Positions 1-13,514 are shown, counted from the stretch's first letter. The stretch is DNA of 64,000 nucleotides from Latrodectus hesperus (GCA_037975125.1 CM075853.1:30064795-30128794), one strand, 5' to 3'. Notes: a model not told the origin generated them from the sequence alone. Numbers and translations: made by a program.

Positions 1-1074
1 ATTGGCCACACAATGGTCTCTCTCTCAACTGTTGAAAGTCTCAATAGTAAGATCGCAAATGATGATAAAATTTAAGTTATTCCAAACATTTTAAAACTAT
101 CGCTAACAATTTTTGCGAATTATTAGAATATGTAAAACTTTATACTTTAAAGTGTCATCGTTTATCATTTTGGTACAAAACACGAAAGTTAGGATAAGCA
201 AGGCAATACAAATGTGAGTTGATGATTTTTTTTTGTTATTATAAAACATTACAAAATCTGGCTCTATCTATTTTTACAGACTGAAGCAACTGAATTGAAA
301 TAAGTAGGGCTAAAAATAATTTAAATGTAAACAAGGACATTTTTTTCTAAATCATTTATTTTTTATGGATGTCATGCTCTTTTTCTGAAGAACTTTTAGT
401 TTATGGTGTAAAAATTGAAATTAATTTAAATTATAATTTTATAATAATCCCTTAGAAATATTTTGCGAGATTACAATAATTAAGAAGAAATTCTAATTTT
501 TTCATAATGATATTCTAAAATCCTTATTGAAATAAAGGAAACTGCATAAGAATAAAGTAAACCAGAGATATTTGGGACCTAAAATTTCACATCACTAAAA
601 ACAAATAATATAAATACAAATAGCATTATAAAATATTAATATTGCTTTCATGGAATCACAGTAAAATAAAAGACATTTTTCCATCTTCATTGTTGCCATT
701 CGTAATTCAAATTCGTACCACTCCAAGAACTATGGCAGTGTGACCTTAGTCACGAGTTTAATATCCATTGCCACCGAAAAATTTAAAAAGTATGATTTTC
801 ATAAAAATAATGAATGACACTGAAGATTTCAGAAACAAGTTCGTAAACGACCTTTATTACATTTTCACCTTCTTTTTCTTTCTTTTTTTTCAAAACCTCG
901 ACTGGTCTTTCTCGATTTTCTTTTTGAATTTGTCTCCAGGATCCAATGATTATTTTTCACATTTTTCGCTTTCATTACTTGTAATTCATTTTTCACCCTT
1001 CACAGCAGCCATCCTCTGCCTCTAAAGCAATCATTACGAAAAAAATTGTGCATTCTAGCACGTTAATCCAAATA

Positions 1075-1190
1075 AGATTCGACTACGTGACTGGAATGGG
1101 ACACGTGTGCGCCATGCCCATGGGGACACAGAGCGTGTCTAGAATAATGTGTCTCAAAGAAACGCAGTGAGCATTCTAGAATTTCTAACA
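1075..1190. other. small GC-richer island with an E-box
   Basis: A short patch clearly richer in G+C than its surroundings. It contains a CACGTG palindrome at 1102-1107 and several TCTAGAA-type motifs resembling heat-shock-element half-sites. It matches no other sequence in the window. A regulatory role is only inferred. Confidence 0.25.
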
Positions 1191-1373
1191 CAGTCGTAAT
1201 TTTAAAAGTAAATAACTCTTAATACAAGTTATGCCAACCTTCCAGACATTCTACCGTCTCATCGGGGGCGGGTGAATAAAATATACTTTGATTTACATTT
1301 ATTACTCCAAATTGTTTTCCGTTTCAGCTGTTTTACCCTACAAATGCAAATAGCTCCTCTTGTTAAAAACCTG

Positions 1374-1445
1374 TCTCGTATCTTGTTAAAAAATTATAAG
1401 GAAAAAATGTCTCGTATCTTGTTAAAAAATTACAAGGAAAAAATT
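1374..1445. repeat. 36-bp tandem duplication (two copies)
   Basis: The unit starting TCTCGTATCTTGTTAAAAAA at 1374 recurs at 1410 with one or two changes, giving two adjacent 36-bp copies. It creates the repeated C-terminus of a small chance open frame. This is a simple local duplication with no known function. Confidence 0.85.
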
Positions 1446-4400
1446 ATAAGCTTAATTTAATGTGAATAATTCGGGAATTCCCATATAATACTTTTTTATA
1501 TGGTGAACAGGTAGGTTTTTCTCAGTATAAAGAAATATAATTAATTCACTTTTATTTATTTTTTATAAGGTTTTATTAAATATGGTAAAAATATTTGAGA
1601 TTTATAAATAAATATGATGTGAATAGAATTTTTAAATATAAAAAATAAATAGTGGTAGTTAAATAGTCAAGCAATATATCGAATAATAATTATTTTGATT
1701 TGCATAACTAAAATTTTATACACGATTGTCATTGTCTAACATAAACATAGCATTTTATTATTTAACGTAGAAAAAACTTATGCGTAATTGGTAGTAAAAG
1801 CACAGTTCTAGTATTCAACAAGTAGAGTGATCAAATTTAGGTCTATATTAAAACAATCAACGTAAGTAATCTAAATTTGGTCATATATACTGTAGTTTTC
1901 TATAATATAGAGAAAGTTTATAACACGAACTATTTTACTTACTTATAAGCTTTATTATTTTCCTTAAAGTCACAAATCACTCAAGGAATATCTCCAATGT
2001 ATGGTAAGTACACAAAACAAATTTTAAAAAAACTCTCTAACTTTTTCTACACTGACTATATGTAGGGAATATAGATATGAAGTTAATTGTGTTTAAAAAA
2101 TAGTGATTTTATTTAGAAAGAAATTAAACCGACTACTTGATGGCTCTTAATTTTAAAAACAGCTTTTGCTACATGAGCCAAAAATATCTAAAAAAATGCC
2201 CTCCAACAGGTCAAAGGTCAACTAGCTCTTTCATGTGGTAAGAACCGAAATTAATTTTTGAAAAAAACGATCTTTTTTATATTGGCCCTCTCTACAGGAT
2301 ACAGAAAACTGTGGAATTTAGTGCGAACTGTCGGAAGTGCAGTGATTTTATTTGAAAAATTTAACTGAACACTAGGTTCTAAATAACTTTTAAAACAACT
2401 TTTTCTTTGGGATCTTAATAAATAATTTAAATTCATTTGTAGAGTACCATGAGACTCTTAGCATGAAATGTTATAAAAAACTGATTAATAAATGAAGAAA
2501 ATTCAGAAATGTATCTTAAGTACACAAAAAATTTATTAATAGCAACTTGAGTGTGTCATTTATCATTATTATATTCAAATATCATCAAGCAATAAAAAGT
2601 TTTAAAATTCGAAAAATAATTGAAAAATTTCAATTGAATCTTATGTATACCTTTTCGTTTTCATTTCACTCATTAAAAGTTTCTCTACGCTTATAGTGAA
2701 ATGGTTTTTACCTGTGTGTATGAATTTTACATTTTATTTGAAATGGTATTTTAAAGCTATGAATATAAACCTTTAAACATATTTCTTCATTTTTTAATAC
2801 AGTCAAAATGATTACACTGATATAAGTTAACTTCAAATGTTACATTCAAGTACATTCAGAATTTGTTACACTTTGAAAGCTATATGATAGAATTTTCTTG
2901 CGCGATATAACTGATACAAATAGTTTAAATAAATATTTTAAATACTATTGTAGAATAGAGCAAACTCTTGAATGATATATTTTAATATAAAATTCAGAAG
3001 AGATTAGTAAAATATTAAATAATTAGGCTGAATATTTTTTTCTGCAACAAATATTTGGTTGTTAATGTCATTTGAATTGCATCGAATTTTTAAAAAAATG
3101 CGAAATGTAGAAGGTTAATGAGAAGTAATTTGTAAAGAAGGCTATTGGGAGATTAGGACAAATAAAGAGATATATGAAAAATATAAATAAATAGACTAAG
3201 TCAACTAATAGGGTATAAATAATCCATTGATTTCGTCATACAATGAGGATGAATTAAAAAAGGAAATACAAAAAAATAATTATATGAAAACTCAGATGAG
3301 TCGAGATCTACAAGAGTATGTTGAAAAGGACGGAAAAAACCTGTAGAAGACTTGAGGGTGCTCACAGTTACCGATTACAAACGAAAAGTACCTAACAATA
3401 AAAAATGGTGAACCATTTTAAAGAAGATTAAGACTCTGCAAGGGCTATAACACCATTATGATGAAATCAATGTCATTCTTAGATGATAATTAATAATTTC
3501 ATTCAAGAATACAATAAAATACTCTTGATTCACCAATTTTTATGAATTTCTACATTTTACTTGACATTAGAGTAATTTATGTAATTTTTTTTCTTTGACA
3601 TTAATATCACAATTCACTTTGAAATTTTTGTTTCAAAATATGAGGCACAAATTTATTGCATAAAGAAATCAATGATCGGTGAACTATTAAAATGTAGGAA
3701 ATGCTTGACAATTTTCTAAACTGTTTGCATTTCTGAAAATGACTGTATTTGTATGCGCAAAGCAAAGAATTACTCTTTTCTCCGTTGAGCAATTTTAATT
3801 TTACAAATCTTTCCCTTAAGGAATTTTTTTTTAAATATTATAAATATAAGAACTTAAAATTTTCGTTTTCACTTATTTTTATGTGAGTTAAAAAATATTT
3901 AAAAATTTTCTTTAAAATAGGTAATTAATACTAATAAAATAAATACAAATTAAATAAAATAGAAGTTATTCGTTATGAAAGATTAAACATAATGAAATTT
4001 GAAAATATTTCATGAACTCTAAATACATTTTTATAAACATATAAAAGCAATATCTAAATTTATGAATTCTACTTACTTCTTTGTAATCATCAAATGAAGA
4101 ATCAATCAATAAATAGAAAAATATATTTCCTTGCATCTTCTAAAATTGAATTTCTAAAGCAATGAACTTATCAATTCAATAAATTATTCTTATAGTTAAA
4201 AAAATAACTGTAAGAATTATTTATTTTTACAGTAATTTTTATGTTATCTTAGCATTCATATGTTATCTAAATGATAATAAAAAAAATTTATTTTATCTAA
4301 AGATTTGGGGTTTAATTTTAATGTGAAAGCTCTACACTAGACGGCAGCACCAAAGTCTCAAAATTTTCACTCCAGAGAATATGATTTTTAAATAATTCAC

Positions 4401-5892
4401 AAAAGAGACGGTTATTTTGCTGTTATAAGTTGGCATACACAACCGTCACGGCTAACTGATATATGTTTGTATATCTGTTTGAAACTAGAATTGTGACTGG
4501 CTCATTATCATTAATAATGCTCAACAGTTTTTAGTCCACAGTTTCTATTTTGCATTCATTACAACTTCAATTCTACTGAAGACAACATCACATATCTTCA
4601 CTCAACCACTGGAAAAATTTGTTAGATATTCTTGCTATGATAAACTACTGACTGTTAAAAATAATTTGTAAAATGAAATCGTCCTCTTAAGTGAAATGCA
4701 AATAAAGTGAGATAAACTGTCTCATAGATCCTAGGCAATGTATCTCATTTGACTAGCATGTTCTTTTGAACTAAGTTCCTTTAAAAATGTTTCTATATTG
4801 CATCTCATAATATAAATTTAAGAAAATTAGTGGACAGAGGAAAATTGTCCCTTTTAAAAAATCTAATTTTATAATACTATATATATTTATAATTTAAATA
4901 TTTTATTCATCATGTCCACTCCCATTTTACGCGTATAACATCTGTAAATCAAAAATAACTCAAAAGTACGTAATTACTAAATTGCAGTCACAAATGTATG
5001 TGATTAGTTAACAAAGCAGCCCATATGTTCGAATCTTACTACTGTAAATCAAGACTTTCATGTTTCAACGTATACGAGAAATCCTCTTATCTTTTTCAAA
5101 ACGCGTGTATCAAAATTTATGTTTACCAATCATGACTAATCACAGAAGACGTCCCATAAATTTTTAGACTTCCCCAAAGCAAGTTATGATGAGATGCATC
5201 TTTCAATTATACAAATAAATTAATTTTTATACATATAATTCTTTTACGACCCCCTGAAAACCAGAACAAGCCGACATTTGTCAAAGTCATGCATATAGAC
5301 GAACTATTCCATTTCTAGAACTACTTATACATAAGATTTTACTTATATTAAGATTTACTTATATTATAAGAGAGACTCTTATAAGATATACTGTTAACGC
5401 ATTAAGCGACTGCTTAAAGTACGTCGTAATGATTGCCTAAGTTCAATACTTCTCAATCTATAAACTCAGTATTGGAAGTAGGATTATATAATGATCACAT
5501 AGCTCATGTTGAATGTTTTGTGGCTTATAATACAAAATATGCAGATAAAACCGTTATTACGACTAGTGCCTGATCTTAAATAGGATCTTAGAGATGTAAT
5601 GATAATTTTAATTCCAGTTTAAGAAATAAAATTTTGAAAAATATCTTTATTGTGGATTCATTTTTATAAGCCTCCTTTGTTTGCTTTTATTTTTATACCT
5701 TTCAAATTTTTTTTTAATTTTTTTATATTATGGCTGAAAAACTTGGAACGACGTTATTATTGGAGAATACTTAATCCTCCGAGTAATATATAATGTTGAA
5801 TTCCTGGTGTTGAATTCTGATGTTGAATTCCTGGAATTTTTAGATGCAATCCGAGTAGAATTTCTCCCACCTAACTCCTGTTTTATAGTCCT

Positions 5893-6080
5893 TGCTTTAG
5901 AATATAATCAGTAGCTTCAAGTGCAAATATCATTAGGTACTTTTACAAAGAGTGATCATGGTTTGGGATTACTTAATGAGATCTCACTTGACTCCAGTCT
6001 TACGGCTCATGCTTTAGAATTTAATCAGTAGCTTCAAATGCAAATATCATTAGGTACTTTTACAAAGAGTGATCATAATT
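5893..6080. repeat. Local duplication, period 117 bp
   Basis: About 65 bp beginning TGCTTTAG at 5893 is repeated at 6010 with about three mismatches, both copies ending near AGAGTGATCAT. The spacer between them is not duplicated. It looks like a local segmental duplication or a remnant of a minisatellite. Confidence 0.8.
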
Positions 6081-7194
6081 TGAAATTTTACCTAATGAAA
6101 TAGACATTCTGGGTGCTATGGACTTATGAATCATTATTTTACCTTGTAGGCTTTCTTTAGAAACCACAAGAAATGAAGACAGCCAAGCCTTAACAAGCAA
6201 ACCCTCTGAAGACTGAAATTTTAATTCAGGACATTTTATACATGGACTCAGATGTAATTTGCATGTATGAAGTAATGTATGATTAAATGATTAAAAACAT
6301 AACGATTGACAAATTATGGAAAAGAGCTTTCGGATAACAAACAAGAAAATGGCGTAGTACTGCGACAGTCAGCGAATAGTTAACAAGACTGTCTTTTTTG
6401 GAATAAACGATGATGAAATGTTTTGCTACTATGAAAAAATAGTTTTTTGAAAATAAAGTTTCGAAAAAATGAAAAACAAGTGATTGCTTTGCCTGACTTT
6501 TCATCAGTAAAATGCAAGTAAGAATTGTTTTTAAGTATGAATATTTTCTTTTGCATCCGTTTCTTATATAGTATTGGCAAAATTATTTTTTTGTAATAGT
6601 GTTTACTCGAAAAAAAAAGCTAGAGTAGTTTGGTAAAAGTAAAAAAAAATTAAGATTTGATACTTATTATTTTATTTTACGAACTTTTGATTTTAAAAAA
6701 CATTTTACCCTTCCTTACGAGTTTGTTAAAACGAGTGTCTATATTGTATAATGGGTCCCATTACTTTTTTTGTGTATAGGCTTATTGAATCTACAATAAG
6801 CAAATACTCTTTTACAAAAATATGCCATGGAAAACATAGCACACAGCGGGCTATTAGAAAATATTTCTTTTAATAATAAATGCAAAAATTAAATTCCACC
6901 CATTTAATGCAAATGTCACGAGTATTATTATTATAACAATAATATTGACAGATAATAAGAGCTTAATATTGAAAAGAAGACATTGTACAATCATAATTGT
7001 ATTTCAGAAAATATCTGATGTTTTTTTAATTATGAAAAAATGAGATAAAAAAAATAAGAAAATTCCAGAACATATTCAACAGGCATGACAACTTTTATTC
7101 TAAATACTTTGTTATAAGAGAATTGAAAGTGAAAATGATCTCACACTCTTTAACTCTCTATTTAAAACTAAAATAGTAACAATAAAATCTTTCA

Positions 7195-7840
7195 TTCTTG
7201 CACGTGCTTCTGACCTTGCTCTCTACTTTACCGGAAAATCCGGTTGGGCCGACGCATTTTTCATGGACATGGACCGACAGACCTTTACCCCCCACAACAC
7301 ACAAAACCGGACGTGAGAACCAGTAGAAAAAGATGTTACGGAATATAAAAACAGAAGAAAAAAAATAATAACGATCGCGCCTCTTAAATCCAAAAGAACA
7401 AAAAAGCAGACGAACGAAATACCTTTGAAAACAAAGGCTCGAGTTTAGACGTCAGACAGCTGCTGAAGCGTTTCTTGATCGTTTGCAAACAAATAAATAT
7501 AAAGGAAACGTGTTTGACGTCAGTAGAAGTAAAAATGGTGGTACAGGTAGTAGTAGGCCGAAAAAAGGCGGGAAGGAAAAACGTTTTATAAAAAAATAAA
7601 TAAAAAAGAATGTCGAGGAATAGAACATTCCGTGGAAAGAGAATGACTCACCGATGTTGAATTCCGGTTTGACTGCTCGACTGTAAGGTGTGCTAGTGAG
7701 CGTAATTGCGAAAACAAATTTCTTTTCTCTACTGATTTGTTGGAGTCACGAAGAAAGGTCGAATTCGTAATACGTGCCTTGCATAGTTGTTTGATTGATT
7801 GAATCATTCGCTGGCGCACTGTCAAAGAGTTTTTAAAAGA
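7195..7840. other. GC-richer non-repeat island with CRE and E-box palindromes
   Basis: This block has visibly higher G+C than the flanks and no match to the repeats in the window. It contains CACGTG at 7201-7206, a perfect TGACGTCA at 7515-7522, a second GACGTCAG near 7450 and CAGCTG near 7459. An antisense open frame of 79 codons across 7586-7825 has no recognisable motif and probably reflects the lower stop frequency. It is a candidate promoter or enhancer; the role is inferred. Confidence 0.35.
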
Positions 7841-9720
7841 TGATATTATTTCATAAACTTCCTACCCTACAAACATGACTTTTCATGTATTTTGTTCAGG
7901 GTAGTCAAAATAATGATGTTTTAGTTGAGAAAATTTATATAATTTCTAATAATCCTATTTCGGAATATAAACTTTTATATCGAATAGTATATAATTTTTT
8001 TATCTTGCTACTTTCTATAGGAAATTTAAAAATCAAATAAATGTTGAATATTTATCTCAATTTACAAAATTCTTGTTATTAATGTAACGACAATTTTCTT
8101 ATCACGTCGAACAAATAAGTATTACATCCATTTATAGTTTATTACGATAAGATTAACATTTTGGAATTCAAAAATGCCCCTCATTTATAATAATATTTAG
8201 AAAAGAATTTATTTTTAAAACATTAGAATAAAATACTTTTTGCAAAATAATTTAGATTATTGTTAGCAAAACCAAAGGTTTATTTGAAAAACTTCAAATT
8301 TCTTAATGTTCAAATTCTTAGTATTCATTTTATCAACTTATAGGATTTAAATAAAATAGTGCATTAAGACTGATTTTATTTGTTATATAAAGTAATCACT
8401 AGATGGAGTTACTAGCATTGGACTGGATAGTTCCTTTTTATCCATTCATAAATGAATATTTTTTATTAAATTTCCGCTATAGTTTTAAAAAATTCACCAA
8501 GAAGATTAAAATTTGTGATTAAAATTCTAATAATTAAAATTTAATAAAGTGACTGAAAAGATTTTTATTGACAGTTTAAGATTTCTTAAATCAGTCAGAA
8601 AAGAAGAAATGCTATGATAATTAATATCTGTTGCTGATATATTGGCAGGAGACCGAAATGCTGTCGAAGAAATATTAAACAAAGAAAAAAATAGGCTGTT
8701 TATAACAATTGAATTTAAGTTTTCCAGCATCTCCAAGAAAAGATTCTGCGCTGGAAATAACTATATTTAATCGTACCTGCTCCTGATTTGATTTTCTCCT
8801 TTCATTACATCTTTTAATATTTATCTCTAAAGAGACTGGATTTAAAAATTTAAAATATATTTTGATATTAAATTTTTCTGTATAAATACAAATATTATTA
8901 GGTACACCACAATTACTTTTATTATGATTAACTTCAATACGATCAGTTGATTTATAGCGAAGTTAATTAAAAATTAGATTTCAGTAAGTAAACTACGAGA
9001 AAAATATTATTTTAATGCACTTTCATGCAAAAATGTTAATAGAGTGAGAAAGAATTTTTAGCTCAGAAAATGTTTATTTTCAAATTCAAATTTTGTCAAT
9101 ACTTTTACAAAACAGATACTTTCAAAATAATCCAAACGAACTGAATATAGATTCCATTATATCCGTTTATGATAACAATTTTCTTAAAAAATGTGAACTT
9201 CTAAAATAAATTAAAAGCAAAGTCGTATTAACATTTTATTGAGCAAAGGAACAAAAGAAATTTAGTGCTATTATATTATACATAATAAATCAAATTTGTT
9301 TATTAAAAGAACCACATGCCCATTAAAGTTAATCCAGTTATATTAGTTCGTTAATTGAATATAAATATAACATAACTAATTTATGACACACACACGTACA
9401 TACATACATGTATTTATACGTGGCTTCAAAGGTTTATTTATTGAAGAATTTCATTCATGTTTTATTACTGAAGATCAAATTCAGTAATAAAACATAAATG
9501 AAACTCTTCTGGGTTAAGGCAAAATCAGAACTTGTAAAAGAAAACATCTCTTTTATTACGTAAATAATGATTATATATTCATCACATCAAACATATAACT
9601 TTCAATTATTGTTATATCGACATAACTTAAGGTATGTACTAAAAACGTGAAAAACTTTGACTTAGAAAGCCTTTGTAATTGTTTAAATATGTTCTACCGT
9701 AACACATTCACACACACATA
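7841..9720. other. AT-rich stretch, nothing recognised
   Basis: Very A/T-rich, stop-dense DNA. The only open frames are short and low-complexity. Short CA-rich runs occur near 9388 and 9710. No repeat family of this window was identified here. Confidence 0.55.
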
Positions 9721-9721
9721 T

Positions 9722-9870
9722 GTCGTTCTCATTATTGGAAGGTAGTGAGTCCGAATTCCCACTAAACCGAAGACCTATCGTGTTCACTATAGGAGCTTGA
9801 GCCATTTTAAATAGGTATGCCTAGTTAAGATAATCACGCAGGTCAACTTTGAGGTGAGCATACAACTAAT
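9722..9870 (+). repeat. SINE family E, partial copy
   Basis: The segment matches the head of the tRNA-derived SINE family E, best seen at 15262-15533: TGTCGTTCTCAT, a GGAAGGTAGTGAGT stretch, a degenerate B box, then a stretch ending in ATCGTGTTCACTA. The 3' body is missing or too diverged to follow. No target-site duplication was found. Confidence 0.7.
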
Positions 9871-9971
9871 ACAGTATTGGAAAAAATTGAAAAAATACTA
9901 TTTTCTTGATTTTAAAGTACGAGTTTCAAAGATCAAGTCAAAAACATTCAGTCAACCTTATAAATGAATGT

Positions 9972-10225
9972 GGCACAGGTGCCGTATAATCCATGATGCC
10001 AAATTCTGACATTGGCGATTTTTTGACGGATTTTATTATGTATCTGGCAACCACGTTTTTATTACGTCATACACATCGAGACCTGTAAGAATTATGCAGA
10101 AAATTCTATTTTGGTAACCCTAGTATTTATGTCATCGCGCACGTCACGATACCTCATCTTGGCAACATTTTTCATCGCCAAAAAAAATTCAAAATTTGGA
10201 ATCATGGATTATACGGCACCTGTGC
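9972..10225. mobile_element. MITE family F, copy 1
   Basis: About 255 bp bounded by inverted repeats of some 40 bp, beginning GGCACAGGTGCCGTATAATC and ending with its complement GGATTATACGGCACCTGTGC. It is near-identical over its length to 14524-14778, including internal blocks ATTATGCAGAAAATTCTATT and a GTCATCGCGCAC stretch. It has no coding capacity, so it must be moved by an enzyme encoded elsewhere. No clear target duplication is visible at this copy. The 8-bp duplication at copy 2 suggests a hAT-type MITE. Confidence 0.85.
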
Positions 10226-10252
10226 AGTCAAGGCTGCTCTTCGAACGAATAT

Positions 10253-10305
10253 GCATAGTCTATTGAGATAGTCTATTGACACGCATAGTCTATTGAGACT
10301 CTAAT
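10253..10305. repeat. Short tandem repeat of TAGTCTATTGA
   Basis: The motif TAGTCTATTGA occurs three times within about 50 bp, with a GCATAGTCTATTGAGA variant at both ends. It is a local imperfect duplication just outside the MITE at 9972-10225. Confidence 0.75.
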
Positions 10306-10639
10306 CAACTCTGACTCTGAGTCAAAGAAGATAAATGGCAAGTTTCTTCACCAATGGGGCTTCTGAAATTCCAAGCCATGAACAGCACAATATAAAAGTG
10401 TGTGTAGATATTTTCTCTCTCAATGAATCTTTCCACAATCGGTAATGCTTTACTTAATTTTTTAAATAAAAAATCTGCAAAATCAAGCCATTGTTCTGAA
10501 ATCACAACAAGAAGTACTTGATATCGAACCAATACCAAATTTTTTTAAACATAGAAATCTCTATCTATAAATAATTGCTTACGTTTTCTATTTTTTTCTC
10601 TTGTTATTAGTCCTAGCTTTTGTCATTAGACATAAATTT

Positions 10640-11146
10640 ATTAAATTTCTTATACTCCAGACTCAAAAATAACGCTATACAAAACCATCATAAGACCTGT
10701 TCTCACTTATGAATGCAAAACCTGGACTCTAACAAAGGCCCAGTCAAATCAAAATCTAATATTTGAATGACAAGTCCTACGAAAGATTTTTGGTGCTGTA
10801 AAATGAGAATGGAGTTTGGAGGCACAGATACAATTTCCAGCTCTACAGACATTTTCAGGAAGCTGACATCGTCAATTATATTAAAATATGTCGCTTGAAA
10901 TTTGCGGGCCATATCTGTCGAATGGACACCTCATCTTTGACATAAAGAATTTTTAATTATAGGCCCATTGCAAACAGATCTAGGGGTCGGCCCAAACTTA
11001 GATGGACTGGTTGTGTAGAGAAGGGCTTTAAAGTGCTGAAAGTGACAAATTGGAGAACTGTCGACTCCCGGAGAACACAATGGAGGAGTGTTCTGAGGAA
11101 AGCCTTGGCCCACCCCGGGCTGTCGTGCTGAAGAAGAAGAAGAGTA
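10640..11146 (+). pseudogene. Non-LTR retrotransposon 3' end (decayed RT C-terminus)
   Basis: The + strand conceptually encodes, across several frames, the conserved tail of non-LTR reverse transcriptases: a YKTIIRPVLTYEC-like stretch near 10672, CKTWTLTKA, then QVLRKIFG, an AGHICRMD-like stretch near 10905, a GRPKLRW-like stretch near 10990, and WRSVLRKALAHPG-like residues near 11088. Several stops and frameshifts interrupt it, and the 5' endonuclease and the main RT domain are absent, so it is a 5'-truncated dead copy. It ends in a short GAA-rich run near 11130-11145, as expected for elements with microsatellite tails. The clade (RTE-, Jockey- or CR1-like) cannot be settled by eye. Confidence 0.8.
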
Positions 11147-11149
11147 CTC

Positions 11150-12200
11150 CTTATTCCAAAATAACATTGGACTGTGTTTTGCAAGTTACTATTTTAATCT
11201 AAGTGTACAGTTTAGTCATAAGCGATACTGGGATGTTTTCCTGAACAAAGTAAAAATTTATTTCTGTGAAAAAAATTTTTTTTAAAAAATCCAATGAAAG
11301 TATTTAAAAAGTTCGTCTTTAGATTTATTTTCGGCTTCCAAGCGGCGGCGACTGAATTCCTATCAACATAGCCATAAACTTCTAAAATCAACGCACAAGA
11401 GTTATTTACAATTACATTTTTAGATACGGTTTATTTGTTTCAAAGTAAAGATGCCTTTTTTTCTATCTATTCTTTAAGACTCAGCTTTGCCTTTGCATTT
11501 TAAAGTATGTATCGTGTTGTTGAGACTATAGCAATGTAACAAAAATACAAAGATTAACAACTATTAATATTGATAAATCTGTGTGTGAATGAATCAGAAT
11601 ATGTATATAAACCTTTTCAATAGTTAACAAGACCATTTTAATAAAAGATTTGATGTTTAAAAGAAAATCTATTCCTTTTAACAGTGATTAAAAATATTAA
11701 ATTTATTTAAATAATTTAATGTATTTATAAATCTGTTCAAAATAAAAGAAAGATCTATGTAATAATTTAGTACAACATTTTAAATTTATCTAAATCCTTT
11801 GCTTTCCTAGAAAATTTTGACATTTATCATATAGAAATGATAAAATCTATGAAAAATGTAAATGATTTTCGAGAAATTTAAACTTTTATACAATTTAATA
11901 AAGTCTTATGTTTACAATACTCTTATTTGATTGCAAATGAACAAAATTTATTAATATTGTTAAATCATTCCTTCACTCATTTGAAACTGAGAGATTTTAT
12001 GTTTTTGTCAGCTTTCATTTTAATCTAACGTCATCATTGTTTACTCAAGTATTTAGAAAAATGTTTTTTGAAACTTTATCATTTAGCTATGAGAAATGTT
12101 AAGTTACTGATTATTGGTGAAAAATTATGTTTCTATGAGAAAATGATTAGTTGAATAATTTAGGTGTAATGGTTAATAAAGTTTCTCTTAGTAAAATATA
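11150..12200. other. AT-rich stretch, nothing recognised
   Basis: Stop-dense A/T-rich DNA between a retrotransposon remnant and a SINE. No exon-like open frame, RNA gene or repeat of the families seen elsewhere in this window. Confidence 0.55.
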
Positions 12201-12202
12201 GT

Positions 12203-12372
12203 TGAGCTGGAAGCCGAATGGTTAGCGCTCTTGTTTTCGGTTAAAAAATTCTTGAGTTCGAATTCCACTTTGGGCTTATATGTTTGTCATGATTTGGAAT
12301 CTTTAAACCATAAATTACGGTCTTCATGTGCAAAAAATGACCGTTGAGTGACAAGCAAACCAACCAAACTCA
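12203..12372 (+). repeat. SINE family A (tRNA-derived), diverged copy
   Basis: It has a tRNA-like head with A box TGGTTAGCGCTC and B box region GAGTTCGAATTCC, followed by the family body (CTTTAAACCAT, then GTGCAAAAAATGACCGTTGA). The best reference copy in the window is 40275-40450. It is a Pol III-type short interspersed element and non-coding. It is more diverged than the 40275 copy, so probably older. Confidence 0.85.
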
Positions 12373-12477
12373 ATAAAATGTATTTGGGTTACTTCGTTTG
12401 ATCCTTAATCATATCAAATAATCATAGTAAATTAAGTGGTAGTTAACATGGTCATATTCATTACACTTGAAGGAGAT

Positions 12478-12800
12478 CTAAGGCAGGCCGCAAATTCGGT
12501 AGACAATCCGACTAAGACGCCGTCTTATAGTAGACAAATGCGGTCTCGTCGATGTCTTAGTGTGACATACCTAAAACGTTGTATTTGTCGTCATGGAATT
12601 TTAAACCAATGAGAGTACTGTCTCACGAAATGTTGTCAGATATTTCGAGCCTGCTTGAAATCTGATATCGTCTCGCGCTCCATTCCTTTTCTGACTAAGA
12701 CATCAATGACGTCATTTGGTCTGATGTGATTCTCGCGAGAGGTTCAGCTTGTCTCGCGAGACCAGCTTCATGCGATCATCTAGGAATCTGCAGACTGCCT
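12478..12800. repeat. Interspersed repeat family H with paired TCTCGCGAGA
   Basis: A G+C-rich block that shares its opening (AGGCAGGCCGCAAATTCG, then a series of GAC/GTC-rich blocks) with 53598-53735, so it is a dispersed repeat of unknown class. It contains TGACGTCA at 12707-12714 and two perfect TCTCGCGAGA palindromes at 12731-12740 and 12752-12761, 21 bp apart. No coding potential was seen and no terminal repeats were found. Confidence 0.6.
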
Positions 12801-13061
12801 AAGCTATGATAGATTGAACTAGGAATTTCATGTGATGGTAAAACTTCCTTTATTACGCTTAAGATTCATCACCATGGGAATTCTAGGTGTAAGAGGGAGG
12901 GATATAGCAATACATAATAAAATATAAGAGTCAATTCTCAGTGGTATGCTTATCTATCAATGGAAAAATATGATTTCATGGATACATAATGGCATGTAAG
13001 AACTTTGGACTATATCATCTGGTAAATTGACGTAAACCATTCTATCATCAGATGCCATATA

Positions 13062-13250
13062 ATTTTAAACCACAATCAAATGATGAGTTCGACATTTGAG
13101 CTCACAGCTTCCTCTCTATATAACGCCAGTGGCGGGTGATTATACCAATAGTTTTCCTTCGTCTCTATATTACCTCTATATCCTCTATATATATTACCCA
13201 GAGGGGCTCACACCTTCCTTTTTATATAACGCCAGTGGCGGGTGATTATA
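13062..13250. repeat. Repeat family G fragment with a tandem duplication
   Basis: The segment TTTTAAACCACAATCAAATG, then TTTGAGCTCACAGCTTCC, corresponds to the repeat also seen at 23758-23870 and 39843-39925. About 45 bp ending CGCCAGTGGCGGGTGATTAT occurs twice, at about 13100-13146 and 13205-13250. Class unknown; the copies are diverged. Confidence 0.6.
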
Positions 13251-13514
13251 CCAACCAGTTTTTAATATGCATGGAACCTCTTAAGATCTCTGACTGGGCA
13301 AAGAACTGTCTATCACAGTAAAAGAGTTGTTGGTCGCTTTCCAAAGTACTTACGGTTTTCATCAAAAGTAATGCTTGACTTCCGTGTTCGTTGGAAACTA
13401 AATTCAAATCACTATGCTATTCGGTCTCAAGTGAAACCCAATAGAGGAATTATTATTTGTATGCTATAAGTTGATGAAAATTGGTATTTTATTAATAACA
13501 ATGTATATAGTTAC

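Larger units (their letters stand above)
1..7190. other. AT-rich stretch without recognisable genes
   Basis: All six frames are stop-dense; the longest open frames (under about 90 codons) are low-complexity and look like chance. It holds a short GC-richer patch near 1075-1190, a 36-bp tandem duplication near 1374, a short TGTTGAATTC triplet repeat near 5791-5835 and a 117-bp-period duplication at 5893-6080, listed separately. I see no splice-linked coding exons, RNA gene or complete mobile element. Old decayed transposons could be hidden here. Confidence 0.6.

Noticed and set aside
1375..1445. Short direct repeats as a CRISPR array
   Set aside because: Two contiguous 36-bp copies with no spacers, in eukaryotic DNA.
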